From an uncultured bacterium (GTDB lineage Bacteria > Cyanobacteriota > Vampirovibrionia > Gastranaerophilales > Gastranaerophilaceae), in NCBI GenBank assembly GCA_900547585.1, contig URHD01000024.1, positions 1 through 26,583 on the forward strand: DNA of 26,583 nucleotides. Direction: 5' to 3'. Position numbers and translations under genes: made by a program. Shown piece after piece: positions 7,766-16,301 of this stretch. Each line of letters starts with the position of its first letter. The stretch's first letter is position 1. A model generated the notes under the pieces. The model made no database searches. It worked only from the letters and a program-made list of their open reading frames with translations, and had not been told where the DNA came from.

Positions 7766-9376
7766 ATGAAAATTACGCCCGTAAATCTCTATAAATCGGT
7801 CATAACAGAACAAAATCAACCGCAAATACCTGCAAATTCAGGGAGATTTCAGCTAAAATCCGTACCTGCATTGAATTTTGTTGCATATTCGCCGGAATAT
7901 TATCTGGGATTCAAAGGCGCACCCGAAAAGTCAGAACAGCACAAAAAACTCGATGAAAATCTCGAAAATTTCTTTAAAAAAAGTCTTGGAGAAAGAACAG
8001 AATTCCTTGGATATCATCCTTATGAGTTCTATTCAGATTCACTGAACAGCAAAACCGGAAACATAATAAACGGAGTGATTCGCTCAATAAAAAGAAGCCC
8101 GATTGACAAAGAAATGCTTACAAAAGCAACCCAAAAATCCCTGAATTCAATCAGGTCGTCGGAAAATGCAGAAAAACTCATTGAAAAAGCGAAAAAGGAC
8201 AACCTTATTCCGGAAAACATTGCCATCGCTGACACAAACCGCGCAAAATCCTACAAAGTAATGAAAACACTCTTTGATGCGGCAGATAAATCAAAAATTT
8301 CGCTGCCTCAGGGCAGAAAACTCAACGACAAAGGGCTTGAATTCCTATTCCGGCAATTTCAAAATACTTTTTTAAATTTTATTTACGAAAACAACAAACC
8401 GCAGCTGACCAAAGAAGCCTGCGCGCGCATAAAAGAGGCAATCGAAAACTCTGCGGATATCCGCGCATATGACATTCAGACGGAAAAAATTAAAGCTCAG
8501 GAAATAAAAAACAATTTCCCCTCATCAAGGTTATGCGCGGAAAAATTGTACGAAGATTTGATGGAAAAGCACATTTCGCCCTTTGAAAATGAAAAATTTT
8601 ATGATTTTCTGGCTTTAAACAGCGAAAAAATTGATTTTCAAATCGAAATGCTCTACAACTCAAGAATAACCGGCTACTATACCGGCGTATTTAAAGAATC
8701 AGGCATTGATGAAAAGCATAAAATCCTCCTGATTGACCCGGGCGTGGCTTTTAACATAGAAAAACTGGCAGAGTTCGTAAAAACCTGCAATATCAACACA
8801 TCTAACCTCAAACCGATACAACTGAGGCAGAAATTCTCGGATTATCTGGGCACAGAAACTGTTTACAGGGGGCTCGCTACAAATGAACCCGAAAAACTTG
8901 CCGAAAAGATTAGCAGGGACGGGAATTTCCCGCTTTCGGCAAAAAATAAAGAAAAATGCATAAATGACATAGAATTTTACCTTTCTCCGTTCAAAAGACC
9001 ACGAACAAGCCATTTTGACCGAATTGTTGACAAAATCACCAGACATGACAAAGAAAGCGAGTATCTTTCGGTTTCTTCGGAATATCCGATTGCCGCATCC
9101 GTTTCGAAATCGGCAAAACCCTCAAAATCAGTCGTAATTGAAGCACGCGTACCGAAAATTTCCATTCTAAAACAGGAAAAAGAATACAGAAATATGCAAA
9201 CAAGCAAGCGTCATGATGTTCTTGTCGTGGGAAATTACAAATACGATTACGACAGGGAACAGGAAAAAATTGAGGCATTTATCCCGTTTTATCTGCCAAA
9301 TACGGATATGAAAATACATTTTGATACGGAAACACCGCTATTTTACTGGCAAAACTTTGCAAAGGGGATGTTTTAG
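7766..9376 (+). CDS. Putative ADP-ribosyltransferase-domain protein (cholera/pertussis-toxin-like R-S-E motif)
   Basis: A 536-residue protein not recognised as a named family, preceded by AAAGGAGA. There is no Sec signal or membrane segment. The N-terminus (1-55) is low-complexity and ends in YLGFKG. Residues 55-360 are charged and mostly helical. Residues 360-520 carry, in order and with plausible spacing, the landmarks of the Arg-Ser-Glu class of mono-ADP-ribosyltransferases: VYRGL (R368), EYLSVSSEYPIAASVSK (Ser435-x-Ser437, cf. the STS motif), a VVIEARVP strand, and DREQEKIEAFIPF (E498-Q-E500). The last resembles the EQEVSALGGIP segment of cholera toxin A1. Activity on NAD+ is inference; motif matching by eye can mislead. 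The gene converges on the exporter operon with a single base between the two stop codons. It may be a secreted effector or an internal regulator; no immunity gene or hydrolase partner is visible. Confidence 0.6.
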   Translation: MKITPVNLYKSVITEQNQPQIPANSGRFQLKSVPALNFVAYSPEYYLGFKGAPEKSEQHKKLDENLENFFKKSLGERTEFLGYHPYEFYSDSLNSKTGNIINGVIRSIKRSPIDKEMLTKATQKSLNSIRSSENAEKLIEKAKKDNLIPENIAIADTNRAKSYKVMKTLFDAADKSKISLPQGRKLNDKGLEFLFRQFQNTFLNFIYENNKPQLTKEACARIKEAIENSADIRAYDIQTEKIKAQEIKNNFPSSRLCAEKLYEDLMEKHISPFENEKFYDFLALNSEKIDFQIEMLYNSRITGYYTGVFKESGIDEKHKILLIDPGVAFNIEKLAEFVKTCNINTSNLKPIQLRQKFSDYLGTETVYRGLATNEPEKLAEKISRDGNFPLSAKNKEKCINDIEFYLSPFKRPRTSHFDRIVDKITRHDKESEYLSVSSEYPIAASVSKSAKPSKSVVIEARVPKISILKQEKEYRNMQTSKRHDVLVVGNYKYDYDREQEKIEAFIPFYLPNTDMKIHFDTETPLFYWQNFAKGMF

Positions 9377-9377
9377 C

Positions 9378-10607
9378 CTATTCGTAGCGCAGCGCGTCGA
9401 TGGGATTTAATAAAGACGCCTTGTAAGCAGGATAATACCCGAAAACAACCCCTATAAGCCCGGAAAATCCGAACGAAAGCAGAATCGAAAAGGAAGAAAT
9501 CGCAATCCGCATATCAGAGAAAACCTGAATACCATAAGCGCCCAGAACTCCAATAAGAACACCCAAAACTCCGCCCGCAAAAGATAAAAGCAGGGATTCT
9601 ATCAAAAATTGAATTCTTATATCGCTAGCCTTGGCGCCGATTGCCATACGAATACCGATTTCTTTTGTCCTTTCGGTCACAGAAACGAGCATTATGTTCA
9701 TAATTCCGATTCCGCCGACCAGAAGAGAAACTCCCGCAATCGACCCCAGCAAAATTGCCATTGTTCTGGTGGCCTCTTTGGCTGATTCCATCATCTGTGT
9801 AAGGTTGCGGACGGTAAAATCATCGTCCTTGTTCTTCCCGATGTGATGACGCACGCGCAAAAGCTCGGTAATTTGCTCCTGAGCCAGATCAAGCTCCTCA
9901 GTGCTGTTTGCTTTCACATTAATAAGTTTTACCATCCCCGGAAAATCAGTTCCGAAAAGCTTTTTCTGGGCTGTGGTAATCGGTACAAAAATAATATCAT
10001 CCTGATCCTGTCCCATGCCGTTTTGCCCTTTAGTTTCAAGCACTCCGACGATTTTGAACGGAACATTTCCTATCCTGATTGTCTTGTTCATAGGGTCAAC
10101 ATCACCGAAAAGGTTTATTGCGACAGTGTTTCCGATGATTGCAACTTTAGTAATATTTTTGTTGTCATCTTCGGTAAAATTCCGCCCATCTTTTATTGCC
10201 CAGTCGCGAATTTTAAAATATGAAGCAGTAGTACCCGCAGCGCTGGTCGCCCAGTTCTGATTTCCGTAAGTAACCTGCTTTGCCTCGCCCATATAAGGAG
10301 CTACATAAGCAACAGCAGAACAATTGTCCTCAATTGCATAAGAATCCTTGAGTGTTAACGTAGGCTGGGTGCCGCTTCCGCCTCTTACCCCGCCGGCATT
10401 TGAAGAACCGGAGCGAATCATCAGCAAATTACTGCCCATCGACGCCATATCGTCAGAAATCCTTTTGCTGGCACCGTTTCCTACCGCAAGCATGATTATT
10501 ACCGCACTTACACCGATGATTATGCCAAGACTGGTGAGAATCGAGCGCATTTTGTTGATTTTGAGCGAGCGAAGCGCTATTTTAAAGGTCGAAATAAAAT
10601 CAATCAC
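9378..10607 (-). CDS. macB: MacB-type ABC transporter permease
   Basis: Permease of a type VII (MacB/LolCDE-like) ABC exporter that uses ATP-driven mechanotransmission to push substrate from the periplasm through MacA and TolC. The 409-residue protein has a first membrane segment at about 20-42 (SILTSLGIIIGVSAVIIMLAV) and a large periplasmic MacB_PCD domain to about 280. An FtsX domain follows with three more segments (LLGSIAGVSLLVGGIGIMNIML, LLLSFAGGVLGVLIGVLGAYG, LLSFGFSGLIGVVFGYYPA). The TERTKEIGIRMAIGA coupling stretch and the terminal NPIDALRYE are family hallmarks. Its ATG overlaps the ATPase stop (ATGA). In E. coli MacB the ATPase and permease are fused; here they are separate genes. 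Substrate unknown; peptides, macrolides or lipoproteins are all possible. Confidence 0.92.
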   Translation of the reverse strand: MIDFISTFKIALRSLKINKMRSILTSLGIIIGVSAVIIMLAVGNGASKRISDDMASMGSNLLMIRSGSSNAGGVRGGSGTQPTLTLKDSYAIEDNCSAVAYVAPYMGEAKQVTYGNQNWATSAAGTTASYFKIRDWAIKDGRNFTEDDNKNITKVAIIGNTVAINLFGDVDPMNKTIRIGNVPFKIVGVLETKGQNGMGQDQDDIIFVPITTAQKKLFGTDFPGMVKLINVKANSTEELDLAQEQITELLRVRHHIGKNKDDDFTVRNLTQMMESAKEATRTMAILLGSIAGVSLLVGGIGIMNIMLVSVTERTKEIGIRMAIGAKASDIRIQFLIESLLLSFAGGVLGVLIGVLGAYGIQVFSDMRIAISSFSILLSFGFSGLIGVVFGYYPAYKASLLNPIDALRYE

Positions 10608-11290
10608 CGCGTCACCTCGTCAGATACAATATTTCCGTCCTTAAAACGCACTGTCCGCTTGCAATATTCGGCAATATCGGGCTCATGGGTAACAAGAACG
10701 ATTGTTTTTTTGTATTTATCATTCAATTCACAGAAAAAATCCATAACCTCATAACTTGTCCTCGAATCAAGGTTTCCAGTAGGCTCATCCGCAAGAATAA
10801 CAGGCGCATCGTTAACAATTGCACGCGCAATGGCAACTCTCTGCTGCTGTCCGCCCGAAAGCTGGTTCGGGAGATGTTCTTCACGCCCCTGAAGCCCTAC
10901 AATTTTCAGCGCATGCATTGCACGCTCTATCCTCTCTACAGGGTCAATTCCCTTGTAAATCATTGGCAATTCAACGTTTTCAAGCGCGCTCGTACGCGAA
11001 ATCAGGTTAAACCCCTGAAAAACAAACCCGAGCTTCAAATTTCTTATTTCGGCAAGTTTGTCTGAATCCAGGTTTATTACATCAATGCCGTCAAGAAGAT
11101 AAGAACCCGAAGTCGGCTTGTCAAGACAGCCGAGCATGTTCATAAAAGTAGATTTTCCCGAGCCTGAAGTGCCCATTATAGCAACAAATTCGCCATCTTC
11201 CACGCTCAAAGATACATCATTCAGCGCGTTGAACGACGAATCTCCGGTAGAATATGTTTTTATTGCGTTTTTTACTTCAATAAGGCTCAT
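10604..11290 (-). CDS. macB: ABC transporter ATP-binding protein (MacB/LolD type)
   Basis: Cytosolic ATPase of the exporter encoded by its neighbours. The 228-residue product is a single nucleotide-binding domain: Walker A GTSGSGKST at 40-48, Q-loop FVFQGFNLI, signature LSGGQQQ at 144-150, Walker B VILADEP with catalytic E169, D-loop NLDS, and switch His in VLVTHEPD. The sequence type is LolD/MacB-N. It lies 11 bases after macA and overlaps the permease start by four bases, so the three genes are surely co-translated. The symbol reflects the N-terminal half of the fused MacB; a neutral name would also be right. Confidence 0.92.
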   Translation of the reverse strand: MSLIEVKNAIKTYSTGDSSFNALNDVSLSVEDGEFVAIMGTSGSGKSTFMNMLGCLDKPTSGSYLLDGIDVINLDSDKLAEIRNLKLGFVFQGFNLISRTSALENVELPMIYKGIDPVERIERAMHALKIVGLQGREEHLPNQLSGGQQQRVAIARAIVNDAPVILADEPTGNLDSRTSYEVMDFFCELNDKYKKTIVLVTHEPDIAEYCKRTVRFKDGNIVSDEVTR

Positions 11291-11301
11291 TTTTTCACCT
11301 C

Positions 11302-12462
11302 TTACAAGAACCTTGGCGCTTTTGGCTGGTTATTGCTTTTTCCGGCTTCCTGCCCTTTGATTCCGACGATTACAGAATCATTCTCCTGAATTTTGTTTGT
11401 AATAATCTCGGTATGCGTATCATCAGAAGCCCCGGATTTTACCGAAATTCGTTCGGGCTTTTTATTTTTGATGACCCAGATGCCCTGTTCTTTATATTTT
11501 GGGCCGCTTCCGTCCGTATAGGGGGTAAATTTAAGCGCTGCATTCGGCACGCTCAAAACATCAGCTTTTTTGCTGGTAATTATCGAAACATTTGCTGTCA
11601 TACCCGGAATCAGCTTCATATCTTCGTTATTAACCTGAATAATAACCGTATAAGTAACAACATTCTGCACCGTTGTAGGCGAAATTCTTACCTGAAGAAC
11701 TTTTCCTTCAAAAACACTGTCCTGATAGCCGTCAAGGGTGTAGGTAACCTCCTGGCCTTCTTTGACTTTGCCGATATCAGCCTCCGAAACATTGGCTTCT
11801 ATCTGCATCTGGGTCAAATCCTGCGCTACAGAGAAAAGTTCAGGTGTCTGGAAGCTCGCAGCAACTGTCTGACCTACATCAACCCCCCTCGAAACAACTA
11901 CACCGTCAACAGGAGAAACAATACGTGTATAGCGGAGGTTTGCAGCAGCAGTGTTGTAAGCAGCTGAGGCCTGTGAAATCTGGGCACGTGCAGCCGAAAT
12001 CTGCGCAAGGTCGGATTTGTATGTTGATTCGGCCAAATCAAGCTCACTTTTTGCAATAAAATTGCGTTTATACAGGTTTCTGTATCTGTTCAGGGTTTTT
12101 TTGTCGTTTTCAGCGACCGCCTGAATTTTTGCCAGGTTTGCGCGGGCATTTGCGATGTTAGCCTGCGATTGCTCTACCTGCGCGGTAAAAAGCGAAGTGT
12201 CAATCTGGGCCAAAAGCTGACCTTTTTTCACTTTGGAGTTGTAATCAACATAAATCTCCTTAATCATGCCCGAAACCTGCGAACCTATACTGACCGTTTG
12301 CACCGGCTGAACCGTTCCTGACGCTTCAACAACCTGTGTTATGGTATGTTTTTTGACGGGTGAGGTCAGATAATCAGGTTTTTTATTATTTTTCAAAAAT
12401 CCGGCGCTTACCAGCAGTACAGCCATCAAAACGCTTACGGCTATTATAATTTTTTTGTTCAT
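11302..12462 (-). CDS. macA: MacA-like periplasmic adaptor (membrane fusion protein)
   Basis: Periplasmic adaptor linking the ABC permease to the outer-membrane channel. The 386-residue product has an N-terminal anchor (IIIAVSVLMAVLLVSAGFL, about 4-22). A barrel-sandwich half-motif follows (VEASGTVQPVQTVSIGSQVSGMIKEI...VKKGQLLAQID), then a coiled-coil hairpin at about 95-180. The second lipoyl half (RIVSPVDGVVVSRGVDVGQTV) and beta-barrel and membrane-proximal domains complete it (LIPGMTANVSI, VPNAALKF). This is the MacA/HlyD-like order. Its ATG overlaps the tolC-like stop by one base (TAATG). The C-terminal tail is rich in Lys, Asn and Pro, and no function is evident for it. Confidence 0.92.
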   Translation of the reverse strand: MNKKIIIAVSVLMAVLLVSAGFLKNNKKPDYLTSPVKKHTITQVVEASGTVQPVQTVSIGSQVSGMIKEIYVDYNSKVKKGQLLAQIDTSLFTAQVEQSQANIANARANLAKIQAVAENDKKTLNRYRNLYKRNFIAKSELDLAESTYKSDLAQISAARAQISQASAAYNTAAANLRYTRIVSPVDGVVVSRGVDVGQTVAASFQTPELFSVAQDLTQMQIEANVSEADIGKVKEGQEVTYTLDGYQDSVFEGKVLQVRISPTTVQNVVTYTVIIQVNNEDMKLIPGMTANVSIITSKKADVLSVPNAALKFTPYTDGSGPKYKEQGIWVIKNKKPERISVKSGASDDTHTEIITNKIQENDSVIVGIKGQEAGKSNNQPKAPRFL

Positions 12463-13895
12463 TATGATTCTCCCATTGCTTTTTCAAGCGCTGCACGGGC
12501 TACGTTATAGTCATAAATAGCCTTTACGTATGCCTGTTGTGCATTGTTATAGTTTACTTTTGCATCCTGAAGCTCAATATAGTTTCCGACGCCCACTTCA
12601 TAGCGACCGTCCGCAAGCTCGTAGTTTTCAAGCGTCTGGCGGACTTTCACCGCAAGCAGAGGAAGCCTTTCTTCTATTTGCTTCATGTCAATATACGCGG
12701 ATTGCACCTCAAAATAGATATTCTGCTTGATTAAATTCACATTTTCTCTTGCAATCTCAAGCTGTGCCTTTGCTTCGTCGATTTTGCATTTTGTGTTCAT
12801 TATATTTATGTTGCTTGTTTCGAGTGTTGCCGATAGATTGAAGCTGTTTGTGGTGTTTCCGTCCATGCTGCGGTAGCCGTATCCTGCTCTGCCGCTCAAC
12901 GACGGAAAATATTCACGTTTTGTGTATTTTAACGATTCTTCCATTGCTTTGAAGGTCGATTCGTAAGATTTCAGGTCAGGGCGCTTTTCGTTTGCGGTCT
13001 TAACAGTCTCGTCAAAGCTCATGTCAAAGGGTTTGAACACATAATCTTTCAAAATGTTGCTTTTTTCTACCGATGAGGTAAAAACAGCGTTTTTAGGCTG
13101 TTTTGGCGTTGCGCTCAGGTCTTTTGTATCAGCAATATTAACAAGATTTACGTCCGTATAAACGTTATTTTTAAAATTAAAACTTTCTGTATTTTTTATT
13201 GAATAAGCAGGCGCATAGGCCGTGTACATGGAGTTGTTTAGCTTGACAAGCGCAGTCTGGTAGGCTTTTTCGGCGGTTACCAGCTCGATTTTTGAATCGG
13301 AAAGGTTCACTTCTGCATTCACAAGGTCAATTTTTGAACGAATTCCTTCTTCAAAAAAGGCTTTTATCTGGTTGTAGGTGCGCTCGTTCATCGCAACATT
13401 TGAGCGCGCAACCTGCCTGTTAGCCTGCGCCGCAAGAACCCCGTAATAAGCGGTTTTTACATTGTAAACAGTTGTGAGACGCATATTATCAAGGTCAAAA
13501 TCAGATGCTATTTTGTAGAATTTTTGCATGTTAATTTTTGCACCGGTTTTCCCAAAATTATAAAACATCATGTTCAAAGATGCGCTCATTGAATAATAAT
13601 CCATGTTATTTGAGAGGGTGCGGTTTCCGGAGGTGTTGCCGTTCTGGTTGTAGTACCCCCCGCCGGCGCCTATTGTCGGGAAATAGTCGGATTTAGCCTG
13701 TCCGATACGGCTTTTGTAAATTTTCTGGTTATTTTTTGAAATATTTATTTCAGGGCTGTTTTTCAGTGCGATTTCAATACAATCCTCGAGGCTCAGCATT
13801 GCGCCCTCTTTGATTTCGACAACAGCCAGGGCAAAATTTTGTGTAAAAATGCACAAAACCGCAAAAATTATTAATGCTGTCAGTCTAAACCTCAT
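12462..13895 (-). CDS. tolC: TolC-family outer-membrane efflux protein
   Basis: Outer-membrane/periplasmic tunnel for the MacAB-type exporter and the first gene of the four-gene operon. The 477-residue product begins with a Sec signal peptide (LTALIIFAVLCIFTQNFALA, cleavage about residue 24). Two OEP repeats follow, each opening with the typical pattern (LSLEDCIEIALKNSPEI near 35, and FDETVKTANEKRPDLKSYES near 300). Long helical stretches and FPTIGAGGGYY / FPSLSGRAGYGYRS beta-barrel strands follow each opening. The presence of the channel in the same operon implies a dedicated tripartite pump rather than sharing one TolC. A divergent 244-bp gap separates it from the TPR gene; no clear minus-strand promoter was found there. 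Confidence 0.9.
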   Translation of the reverse strand: MRFRLTALIIFAVLCIFTQNFALAVVEIKEGAMLSLEDCIEIALKNSPEINISKNNQKIYKSRIGQAKSDYFPTIGAGGGYYNQNGNTSGNRTLSNNMDYYSMSASLNMMFYNFGKTGAKINMQKFYKIASDFDLDNMRLTTVYNVKTAYYGVLAAQANRQVARSNVAMNERTYNQIKAFFEEGIRSKIDLVNAEVNLSDSKIELVTAEKAYQTALVKLNNSMYTAYAPAYSIKNTESFNFKNNVYTDVNLVNIADTKDLSATPKQPKNAVFTSSVEKSNILKDYVFKPFDMSFDETVKTANEKRPDLKSYESTFKAMEESLKYTKREYFPSLSGRAGYGYRSMDGNTTNSFNLSATLETSNINIMNTKCKIDEAKAQLEIARENVNLIKQNIYFEVQSAYIDMKQIEERLPLLAVKVRQTLENYELADGRYEVGVGNYIELQDAKVNYNNAQQAYVKAIYDYNVARAALEKAMGES

Positions 13896-14096
13896 ATTCC
13901 TCCCGCGGAATTACCGCACCGGAACAATTATAGTTCACCGCCTGCCTCCTTGCATAATCTTTCGGGAGGATTTTTTTCAAAAAAATAATGCTCATATCAT
14001 ACATAACGAATAATTTTAAAAAATGTTCATTTAATAAAACAATTGCCCGGTTAACTATTTTATAATTATCTTGTATGATTATTGTTGATTTTGCAC

Positions 14097-14102
14097 TATA
14101 AT
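14097..14102 (+). promoter_or_regulatory. -10 box of the TPR-dus-GIY operon
   Basis: Perfect TATAAT 37 bases before the TPR start codon. The upstream sequence is AT-rich and shows no clear TTGACA-like box at 16-18 bases. Confidence 0.5.
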
Positions 14103-14139
14103 TGTAATATCGAAAAATCAGCATTCGGAGAGTTGAGCT

Positions 14140-16287
14140 ATGAAAAAAATTATATTATTATTGACATTAATGATGATATTCCCGCCTGCCTGCACCTTTG
14201 CGCAGGACTATGATGACCCCTACTCAAGACCCGCCTCCGGCGCCTACGAAACAGGTGTTCAACTTTTGAAAACCCAGCAGTTTTCCAAAGCAATTATAGA
14301 ATTCAAAAAAGCTCTGCGCGAAAACCCGAATGATGAATCCTCAAAAATCCAGATTACAAACGCATATCTGGCGCGCGCTGCTTATTATAACAACCGGATG
14401 ATGGACTACAAAAATGCAGCAAACGACCTGCGTTCAGCTCTGTTTTACCTCAAATATTACAGCGTAAGTCCTGTAGATGCCCAAACTCTCGACAATATCA
14501 CCATTACAGAAAATAATCTAAAAAATGTTCTGGGTGCAATAAACGCCGATATGACTCCCAAAGGCAGATTCAATGCCGGAAAATCGCTCCGCGCACAGGG
14601 TGAATTTGCAGCAGCTGTGACTGAATTTCAAGCTGCACAATCCGACGCAAAATGCAGAAAAGACGCTCTGGTTGCGCTGGGCGAAATTTATTATATTCTG
14701 AATCTGAACGATCAAGCGGCAACTTACCTTGAAAGAGCGCTCTATGATGACCCTAAAGACGCTAATACCCACCTGAAACTCGCAAGAGTTTATGAAAGAA
14801 TGGGCGCAGCGGACAAAGCAGCAAAGGAATACACCCTGGCACTCACAAAATCCTCTGAAAATCAGGAGATTTTGCTTGCTCTGGAAAACATATGGAAGCA
14901 AAAAGCCGCAGCAACGCCGGATGATGCCGATGTTCATGCAAACCTCGGTGCAATCTATCAGAAACGGGGCAATCTGGACAGCGCGCTTGCTGAATACCAG
15001 CTTGCAGAAAAGCTTAACCCTTCAAGCGTTATGACAAGATTGAACCACAGCACTCTTTATCAACAGAAAAAAGAATATGAAACAGCAATCGAAGGCTATG
15101 ATTCGATTTTGCGCCTTTATCCGAACCACACACTTGCATATTACTACAAAGCTCAATGTCTGCGCGCTCTCGGAATGAAAGATGCAGCTGTTCAGAATTA
15201 CAAACTGGCACTAAACCTTGAACCGGAAAATCAGGGAATTAAAGACGAGCTGTTTGATATGGTAAAAAGCGACATGACGCCTGAAGAAATGCTTGCTTAT
15301 CTTGCCAACGAGCTAAAAAACAGCCCCAACAACCCTGAAATGGTTTACGAATACGCCTACCAGCTTCACAAAAACAAAAAATTTGATGAAGCAATAACAT
15401 ATTACAATCAGGTTCTTCAACTTGACCCGAAAAACTCGGACGCATACCTGAATATTGCAGCTGCTTACAAGCAAAAAAGCCAGTTTGACAAAGCAAAAGA
15501 AATCCTTAATCAAGGCAAATCATTATTCCCTGAAATCGGGGAGTTTAAAAAGCAGCTTGCAATCCTTGGTGAAGAAGAAGCCTCGCTTTTGTATTCAAAT
15601 GCCTCTGATTTGTTCAAAAAAGGCAAATATCAAGAAGCCATTAATCTTTATTCAAAAATAACCCCGATAACGCCCGAGGCGCTCGTCGGAATTGGCGCAA
15701 GCTATCAGGCAATGAAAAACTACAAATCTGCGGCGGAAAATTTCAAAAAATCGCTCGACATGGAGCCCAACAATGCCGATACTGCTTATTATCTGGCGCT
15801 TGCATATTCAAATGCGCAGGATTTACCGCAGGCAAAAATTTATGCAAAAAAAGCCCTCGAAATCGAGCCAAATAACAAAAACGCAAAAGAGCTTCTCGAT
15901 TACGTAAACCAGTCCGAGCTTTCCGCATATCTTGAGCAGGCAGACAAGCTATACACCGAGAAAAAATACCCAGAAGCGCTGGTTATGCTGGGAAAAGTTC
16001 TTGCGATGGATCCGAAAAACGCCAGTGCGCATTATTCATGCGGACTTATTAATGATGAGCTGAAAAAATACTGGCCTGCAATCGAAAGCTACAAAAAGGC
16101 AGTACAAAACGATCCGTCACTTGCGATTGCGTACTATTCTATCGCGGTTGACTACGATACGCTGCAAAGATACCAGCAGGCAGTGGCAAATTATAAGCTT
16201 TTTGTTGCCAATGAAAAAGCTGACAACGAATATACACAATACGCAAAACAGCGCATACAAGAGCTAAAACAATACGACACCCCCTAA
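14140..16287 (+). CDS. Secreted/periplasmic tetratricopeptide-repeat protein
   Basis: A 715-residue protein with a Sec signal peptide (MKKIILLLTLMMIFPPACTFAQ, likely cleavage after the Ala at about 21). The rest is made almost entirely of 34-residue TPR helical hairpins. Around a dozen are recognisable from motifs such as SKAIIEFKKALRENPND, DANTHLKLARVYERMG, ADVHANLGAIYQKRG, FDEAITYYNQVLQLDPKN, NADTAYYLALAYSNA and YPEALVMLGKVLAMDPKN. Such solenoids are protein-protein scaffolds; no catalytic domain is present. It could serve envelope assembly or secretion, but nothing fixes the role. The Cys at residue 18 sits inside the signal and is not a good lipobox. GGAGAG precedes the ATG. Dus follows 14 bases after the stop, so the genes are probably co-transcribed. 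Confidence 0.85.
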   Translation: MKKIILLLTLMMIFPPACTFAQDYDDPYSRPASGAYETGVQLLKTQQFSKAIIEFKKALRENPNDESSKIQITNAYLARAAYYNNRMMDYKNAANDLRSALFYLKYYSVSPVDAQTLDNITITENNLKNVLGAINADMTPKGRFNAGKSLRAQGEFAAAVTEFQAAQSDAKCRKDALVALGEIYYILNLNDQAATYLERALYDDPKDANTHLKLARVYERMGAADKAAKEYTLALTKSSENQEILLALENIWKQKAAATPDDADVHANLGAIYQKRGNLDSALAEYQLAEKLNPSSVMTRLNHSTLYQQKKEYETAIEGYDSILRLYPNHTLAYYYKAQCLRALGMKDAAVQNYKLALNLEPENQGIKDELFDMVKSDMTPEEMLAYLANELKNSPNNPEMVYEYAYQLHKNKKFDEAITYYNQVLQLDPKNSDAYLNIAAAYKQKSQFDKAKEILNQGKSLFPEIGEFKKQLAILGEEEASLLYSNASDLFKKGKYQEAINLYSKITPITPEALVGIGASYQAMKNYKSAAENFKKSLDMEPNNADTAYYLALAYSNAQDLPQAKIYAKKALEIEPNNKNAKELLDYVNQSELSAYLEQADKLYTEKKYPEALVMLGKVLAMDPKNASAHYSCGLINDELKKYWPAIESYKKAVQNDPSLAIAYYSIAVDYDTLQRYQQAVANYKLFVANEKADNEYTQYAKQRIQELKQYDTP

Positions 16288-16301
16288 TCGAGGCGCAAAA
16301 G

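Noticed and set aside
11413..11967. Plus-strand open frame of 184 codons inside macA
   Set aside because: Antisense shadow of macA with no start signal and no recognisable domain.
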